DNA of 9,708 bases from JBKBXU01 sp046313675 (lineage in GTDB: Bacteria > Bacteroidota > Bacteroidia > Cytophagales > Cytophagaceae). Positions 6,652 through 9,708 of the stretch are shown piece after piece (positions within the stretch are counted from its first letter, which is position 1; every line of letters starts with the position of its first letter). The notes under the pieces were generated by a model that was not told the origin of the DNA, did not search any database, and saw only the letters and a program-made list of their open reading frames with translations. The position numbers and the translations under genes were made by a program. Location: assembly GCA_046313675.1 (NCBI GenBank), contig JBKBXU010000169.1, positions 1-9,708 on the forward strand, read 5' to 3'.

Positions 6652-7374
6652 ATGGCTGACAAGGAAGGTACATCATTATTATATTTGGTCCCTACACCTA
6701 TAGGCAACCTGGAGGACATTACACTCCGTGCGCTGCGTATATTATCAGAAGTGGATTTGATTCTGGCTGAGGACACCCGCACAACCGGGATACTCTTAAA
6801 ACACCATAACATCAGCAATAAACTTCAGAGCTACCACATCCATAATGAGCATAGGATTGTACAAGATATCATTGAGCGATTGAGCAGGGGAGAAAAGCTG
6901 GCTTTGGTTAGCGATGCGGGCACACCGGGTATTTCTGACCCGGGATTTTTGCTTGTTCGCGAATGTGTGAAGAACGACATTAAAATAGAATGCCTCCCCG
7001 GCCCGACGGCATTTGTGCCAGCCCTGGTAAAGTCCGGCCTTCCTTCTGACAGCTTTGCATTTGAAGGTTTTTTGCCTCAAAAAAAGGGTAGACAAACGAA
7101 ACTGATAAAATTACAACAGGAGGAGCGGACCATGATTTTTTATGAATCCCCGCATCGCCTTATCAAAGCCTTGGAGCAATTTAAAGAGTATTATGGAGCC
7201 GACAGGCAGGTTTCTGTGTCCAGGGAAATAAGTAAAATTTATGAAGAAACCTTCAACGGTTCAGTTGAAGAAGCTATAGAATACTTTTCCAAGGGTACTG
7301 TGAAGGGGGAAATTGTTATAGTTTTGTCAGGAAAGAACTACTCCCCTCTCGATAAGGACAAGGATCGGGTTTAG
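6652..7374 (+). CDS. rsmI: 16S rRNA (cytidine(1402)-2'-O)-methyltransferase RsmI
   Basis: A tetrapyrrole-methylase-fold enzyme that 2'-O-methylates C1402 of 16S rRNA in the ribosomal P site, using SAM. With the start at 6652 it is 240 residues, near the shorter end for RsmI. Motifs: LYLVPTPIGNLEDIT (10-24); AEDTRTTGILLKH (39-51); VSDAGTPGISDPG (86-98), the SAM-binding loop; LPGPTA (115-120); GFLPQKKGRQ (139-148); FYESPHRL (163-170); VSREISKIYEE (188-198) and KGEIVIVL (218-225). All conserved blocks are intact. In-frame upstream starts exist (ATG 6628, TTG 6619) but would add a tail absent from the family, and ATG 6652 follows a run of A as is common in this phylum. It stands alone and diverges from egtB across 139 bases that hold an operator-like dyad. 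Confidence 0.94.
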   Translation: MADKEGTSLLYLVPTPIGNLEDITLRALRILSEVDLILAEDTRTTGILLKHHNISNKLQSYHIHNEHRIVQDIIERLSRGEKLALVSDAGTPGISDPGFLLVRECVKNDIKIECLPGPTAFVPALVKSGLPSDSFAFEGFLPQKKGRQTKLIKLQQEERTMIFYESPHRLIKALEQFKEYYGADRQVSVSREISKIYEETFNGSVEEAIEYFSKGTVKGEIVIVLSGKNYSPLDKDKDRV

Positions 7375-7427
7375 TGATCGTGTCTATTTCACAGCTTTTT
7401 TACTATCTTTAGTTCTGCAATGCTGAT

Positions 7428-7435
7428 TATATTTG
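7428..7435 (+). promoter_or_regulatory. Candidate Bacteroidota -7 box for the YwqK-like lipoprotein gene
   Basis: TATATTTG fits the TAnnTTTG consensus exactly and lies 12 bases before the ATG at 7448, which would leave a very short leader. A weak -33 candidate (TTTAG, 7408-7412) sits about 16 bases upstream, shorter than the usual 17-23 spacing. The match may be chance in such A/T-rich DNA. Confidence 0.3.
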
Positions 7436-7447
7436 CTGGCAGTAATT

Positions 7448-7963
7448 ATGAAGAGTCTAACTCAACTAACCTTACTAATAATTTTGCTTTTTGGGCAATC
7501 TTGTTCTCAAAAAGAACGGTCCGAAATTGAAATTGTAAAGTGTGATGAAAATCTTGTAAAGGAGATAACATCAACTTATGATTCAACTTACATAGAAAAT
7601 CCACATATAAAAGATTTTTGGACGATAGAACATTATCTGATTGATTCTATAAAAGAGAATATAATACTTAAGGACTCCCTCAATAATATTGTAGTGATCG
7701 TGAAGCGAGAGAATGGTAAAAACTATTTTTCTGGAGAGTTTTATTCTAATGGTCAATTAAAAGGTGACATTAAATATTCATCACCAGGAACGATAGATGG
7801 TCCTGCAAAATATTATTATGATGATGGAAGGGTAAGGTCAATTGGAATATGGAAAGAATTTAAAATGGTTGGCGAATGGAAAAATTACGACAATAATGGA
7901 TGGTTAGAATCAATAGAATATTATGATAGGAATGGAGAACTTATTAAAAAGGTGAAGATTTAA
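7448..7963 (+). CDS. YwqK-like MORN-repeat lipoprotein
   Basis: A 171-residue lipoprotein. Residues 1-19 are a signal with a hydrophobic core (LTLLIILLF) and the lipobox-like GQSC, Cys19 being the acylation site. Residues about 88-166 contain three imperfect copies of the aromatic/Gly pattern seen in YwqK/MORN-variant proteins: FSGEFYSNGQLKGDIKY (94-110), DGPAKYYYDDGRVRSIGIWK (117-136) and VGEWKNYDNNGWLESIEYYD (141-160). In databases such proteins are often named 'toxin-antitoxin system YwqK family antitoxin', but no toxin partner is seen beside it, so that role should not be assumed. I chose ATG 7448 rather than the upstream in-frame TTG at 7433 because it places the signal peptide at the very start. 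It is the first gene of the A/T-rich right-hand strip, 73 bases after rsmI. Envelope location is inferred. Confidence 0.75.
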   Translation: MKSLTQLTLLIILLFGQSCSQKERSEIEIVKCDENLVKEITSTYDSTYIENPHIKDFWTIEHYLIDSIKENIILKDSLNNIVVIVKRENGKNYFSGEFYSNGQLKGDIKYSSPGTIDGPAKYYYDDGRVRSIGIWKEFKMVGEWKNYDNNGWLESIEYYDRNGELIKKVKI

Positions 7964-8213
7964 TAACATTCACACAACAACGGTAACCGTAGCACAACCC
8001 ACCCAAAACCTAAAAACGGACTTTGAATAAGCCTATATAAGCCATCACAAAAAATGCCATGGTTTTTATCTAAAATCCTGAAAGCTCTACAATATCAAGA
8101 AGGTGAAAAGTTTTGAAAGTATTTGAACCTTAGAGATCTTTCCTCTAAATTAGATAGATAATGGAGTTGTGGGGAATAGATTGTGTATAATATATAGTTG
8201 TAGCACATGCGAA
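7964..8213. other. Gene-free spacer in the accessory strip
   Basis: No credible gene is seen in these 250 bases. Small structures are present: ACGGT-A-ACCGT at 7980-7990 soon after the upstream stop, and TTAGAG-N7-CTCTAA at 8130-8148. Neither is followed by a T-run, so neither looks like a rho-independent terminator. The stretch starting CACAACAACGG (7971) recalls the ACAACAA-type sequence after the next gene. Confidence 0.5.
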
Positions 8214-8786
8214 ATGAGACGATATCGAAAATTAATAATTTGGTTTGGTGTGATTCTGGGCTTAATTGCAGGGGCATATTTTTATGTTCTTCCATTACTG
8301 ATAAATAGAGTTTTTAATAAAGAACCAAGAGAGCCTAAATTAGAGATTCCTGTGACTTATGAAATAGGATGGTGGTCATACCAAGAATCAATAAATATAG
8401 ACTCATTTAAAGTAGAATTTGTAGAACATAATTTGAATTTATTTAATAGTAAATCATTAATTAAATATAGAGTTGCTGGAACGATTCAGAATGAAGGTCA
8501 TTGGAAACCTAATATTAAAAATATTCATATTTCCCAAAGATTTTTAAACAGGTATAATGAATCCTTTCCTAATAATTTAAAATATGATACGGCAGGGTCT
8601 CCAGAGGCGTTAATTGAAATTACACCAGTAATTGAAGTACGAAAAGATGAAAATTATAATGGTGAACATATTAAGTTTAAATTTGAAAATGAAATAAAGC
8701 TTGAATCTTTTCATTGGGGAGGTAATTCAGTGCGCTTTCTGTGTAAGGATAAGTACGAGGATTTGATTTTAACTCAATATAAATAA
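8214..8786 (+). CDS. Hypothetical single-pass membrane-anchored protein
   Basis: A 190-residue protein of no family I recognise. An N-terminal basic stretch (MRRYRK) leads into one hydrophobic helix (about 7-31, LIIWFGVILGLIAGAYFYVLPLLI), with no signal-peptidase or lipobox site, so a membrane-anchored protein with a periplasmic domain is expected. The rest (about 40-190) looks beta-rich, with alternating polar and hydrophobic residues (SLIKYRVAGTIQ, ALIEITPVIEV, HIKFKFENEIKL) and a double Trp at 53-54 in EIGWWSYQE. One cysteine (177) is present and no catalytic motif is obvious. ATG 8214 is preferred over an in-frame GTG at 8169 because it puts the basic-then-hydrophobic anchor at the N-terminus. 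It stands alone, with 250 bases of spacer before and 208 after, and its A/T-rich codon use matches the neighbouring accessory genes. Confidence 0.65.
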   Translation: MRRYRKLIIWFGVILGLIAGAYFYVLPLLINRVFNKEPREPKLEIPVTYEIGWWSYQESINIDSFKVEFVEHNLNLFNSKSLIKYRVAGTIQNEGHWKPNIKNIHISQRFLNRYNESFPNNLKYDTAGSPEALIEITPVIEVRKDENYNGEHIKFKFENEIKLESFHWGGNSVRFLCKDKYEDLILTQYK

Positions 8787-8994
8787 TGCACGATGCTACA
8801 ACAATGCATATAGCAGACCAGCAGGTTCAGTAGAAGCCGATATTTCAGAGCTTTATCTACCTATTGTTTCGGCGGATAGTTAACTGCTTTGAAAACCGCT
8901 GCCCGTTTTTTATACACACGACCACCAATAAGAAAAAAGAAAATCAGCAACCATTTTGGTATATTTTCTGTATATTTAGTATAAACATGATGAT
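8787..8994. other. Spacer with a cassette-border-like sequence
   Basis: No gene is seen. Nine bases after the upstream stop lies GCTACAACAATGCATATAGC (8795-8814). I recall similar sequences after short genes in accessory arrays of several Bacteroidota genomes, but cannot verify this here. Just before the antitoxin start, TATATTTA (8971-8978) is one base off the TAnnTTTG -7 consensus. A TTTG lies only 12 bases upstream of it, too close for a standard -33 element, so promoter assignment is weak. Confidence 0.35.
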
Positions 8995-9231
8995 ATGAAC
9001 AAGGTCAAGTTAAAAGAAAAACTTATTAAGGAAATTCAGAGCATTGAAGATGAAAACATTCTAAATGAAGTTTATAGACTACTTGAAATTGAATCTGCAG
9101 AGTTGGATGTTTATAAATTAGATGAAGAACAAATTTCTGCAGTTAAAGAAGCTCGTGAGCAAATTAGCAATGGCCAATTTTTAACCCATGAACAAGCTAA
9201 GAAAAAGATTGAAGAATGGCTAAACAAATAA
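8995..9231 (+). CDS. Putative antitoxin of a RelE/ParE-type toxin-antitoxin pair
   Basis: A 78-residue, highly charged, probably helical protein. The N-terminal part (1-35, KLKEKLIKEIQSI...LNEVYRLLEIE) reads as two amphipathic helices. The C-terminal part (about 42-78) contains EEQISAVKEAREQISNGQFLTHEQ, then a helix ending EEWLNK. The 'xGxFLTHEQAxxxIxEWL' ending is typical, as I recall, of small Bacteroidota antitoxins encoded just upstream of ParE/RelE-superfamily toxins. Context supports this: a downstream frame begins inside its last codons (16-base overlap), the classic antitoxin-toxin arrangement, and its product starts like such a toxin. The antitoxin itself appears complete and its toxin is truncated, so it may be a relic or act on a homologous toxin elsewhere. 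Confidence 0.72.
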   Translation: MNKVKLKEKLIKEIQSIEDENILNEVYRLLEIESAELDVYKLDEEQISAVKEAREQISNGQFLTHEQAKKKIEEWLNK

Positions 9232-9323
9232 TTTGGTCAATAAGAGCTGATAATGACCGAAAGAAAATTTTTGAGTACTGGAATAATAAGAATGAATCAT
9301 TCTCTTTACCTTTTAGCAGGTAG
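9216..9323 (+). pseudogene. Truncated RelE/ParE-like toxin gene
   Basis: The ATG at 9216-9218 lies within the antitoxin gene's end, overlapping by 16 bases in another frame. It opens a 35-codon frame starting MAKQIIWSIRADNDRKKIFE and then YWNN. This matches the first strand and helix of ParE-type RelE-superfamily toxins (normally about 95-100 residues, with the pattern I-x-WS-x-x-A-x-x-D-x-x-x-I-x-x-YW). After about residue 27 the similarity fades and TAG follows at 9321-9323. The next bases in any frame show no continuation of the family's LFKEAI...PxxG...R-rich core. Loss of the body of the gene by deletion or replacement is therefore more likely than a simple frameshift. The catalytic and C-terminal strands are absent, so toxin activity is not expected. 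Confidence 0.6.
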
Positions 9324-9384
9324 GTACTTAACTACATAAAAATCCCCTGCTATCGGTTCACCAACATTATGGCCAGTTAAAAAA

Positions 9385-9708
9385 ATGAGACAATTACAAA
9401 CCATCATATTTCTTCTAATTTTTAATACCCATTCATGGGGACAGGTAGGAATTGGAGTTGTTGCGATTAATTTTAATGATAAAACGATTTTAGATTTTTA
9501 TATGTCTAAATCATCTTCTAAACCAGTTAAGACTATAGAATTCTTTAGTGATGAATCCATAAGTAGTTGGAATATCAGGAATATTGATAGTCATAAGGAT
9601 TGGTTAAACCCTGAATCTTTATCTCTGGATTATTCCTCTTTTGTTTTTAGATTAAATCAGCAATCAGAAGGTTGGTATGAAGTAATTGTGAATAATAAAA
9701 CTGGTGAA
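9385..9708 (+). CDS. Hypothetical exported protein, 3' truncated by window
   Basis: A frame open from ATG 9385 to the last base gives 108 residues without a stop. Residues 1-20 look like a Sec signal peptide: MRQLQ, a hydrophobic core (TIIFLLIF), and a probable cleavage site around SWGQ. No lipobox is present. The mature part begins VGIGVVAINFNDKT, then carries EFFSDESISSWNIRNIDSHKDW (roughly 51-72) and a later SEGWYEVIVNNKTGE. The last block recalls small Bacteroidota secreted hypotheticals of unknown role. I cannot assign a domain. The codon use is A/T-rich like the other accessory genes. The start follows an A-run (GTTAAAAAA) and lies 61 bases after the stop of the truncated toxin frame. 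Confidence 0.7.
   Translation, partial: MRQLQTIIFLLIFNTHSWGQVGIGVVAINFNDKTILDFYMSKSSSKPVKTIEFFSDESISSWNIRNIDSHKDWLNPESLSLDYSSFVFRLNQQSEGWYEVIVNNKTGE

Noticed and set aside
8130..8148. TTAGAG-N7-CTCTAA as a rho-independent terminator
   Set aside because: The stem is short and A/T-rich with no T-run after it, and it lies more than 160 bases past the nearest stop codon.
8169..8213. GTG start extending the membrane protein by 15 residues
   Set aside because: The extension puts polar and cysteine-containing residues before the basic-hydrophobic anchor; ATG 8214 gives a normal N-terminus.

Overview
The window looks like the chromosome of a Bacteroidota species, probably Cytophagales-like (inferred from gene content, not from a marker gene). 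Support comes from a DUF4907 lipoprotein, a YwqK/MORN-type lipoprotein, start codons without clear Shine-Dalgarno sequences, TAnnTTTG-type -7 boxes, and an intergenic repeat with the 'DSFGYFSHQG' reading that I recall from Bacteroidota genomes.

Layout. Positions 1-209 hold the C-terminal end of a dihydrolipoamide dehydrogenase-like flavoprotein (+ strand). It meets, tail to tail and with overlapping stop codons, a minus-strand pair: a 975-aa FAD/Fe-S D-2-hydroxyacid dehydrogenase (592-3519), followed 19 bases later by a small DUF4907 lipoprotein (204-572). Positions 3520-4227 are a 708-base gene-free stretch carrying a nested-hairpin repeat. That repeat may sit inside a roughly 390-base MITE-like element with imperfect terminal inverted repeats. 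Positions 4228-6512 (minus strand) are a compact ergothioneine operon: egtB, then egtD. Divergent from egtB is rsmI (6652-7374, +), with a 7-bp-arm dyad between them.

From about 7375 to the end the character changes. The DNA is visibly richer in A+T, spacers are longer, and all genes are short, on the + strand and envelope-directed or unknown: a YwqK-like lipoprotein, a single-pass membrane protein of unknown family, an antitoxin with a truncated RelE/ParE-like toxin, and the start of an exported protein that runs off the window. This looks like an accessory strip beside conserved housekeeping genes.

How the genes work together. The hydroxyacid dehydrogenase would feed electrons from a D-2-hydroxyacid (D-lactate or D-2-hydroxyglutarate class) through FAD and Fe-S centres to an unidentified acceptor. 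EgtD trimethylates histidine to hercynine, and EgtB joins it oxidatively to a thiol donor. The final C-S lyase is not in the window. RsmI modifies 16S rRNA. No wholly new multi-gene system is convincing here. The items most worth checking are the MITE-like repeat, the truncated toxin with an intact antitoxin, the egtB/rsmI dyad, a substitution in the EgtD histidine pocket, and the cassette-like borders in the accessory strip.
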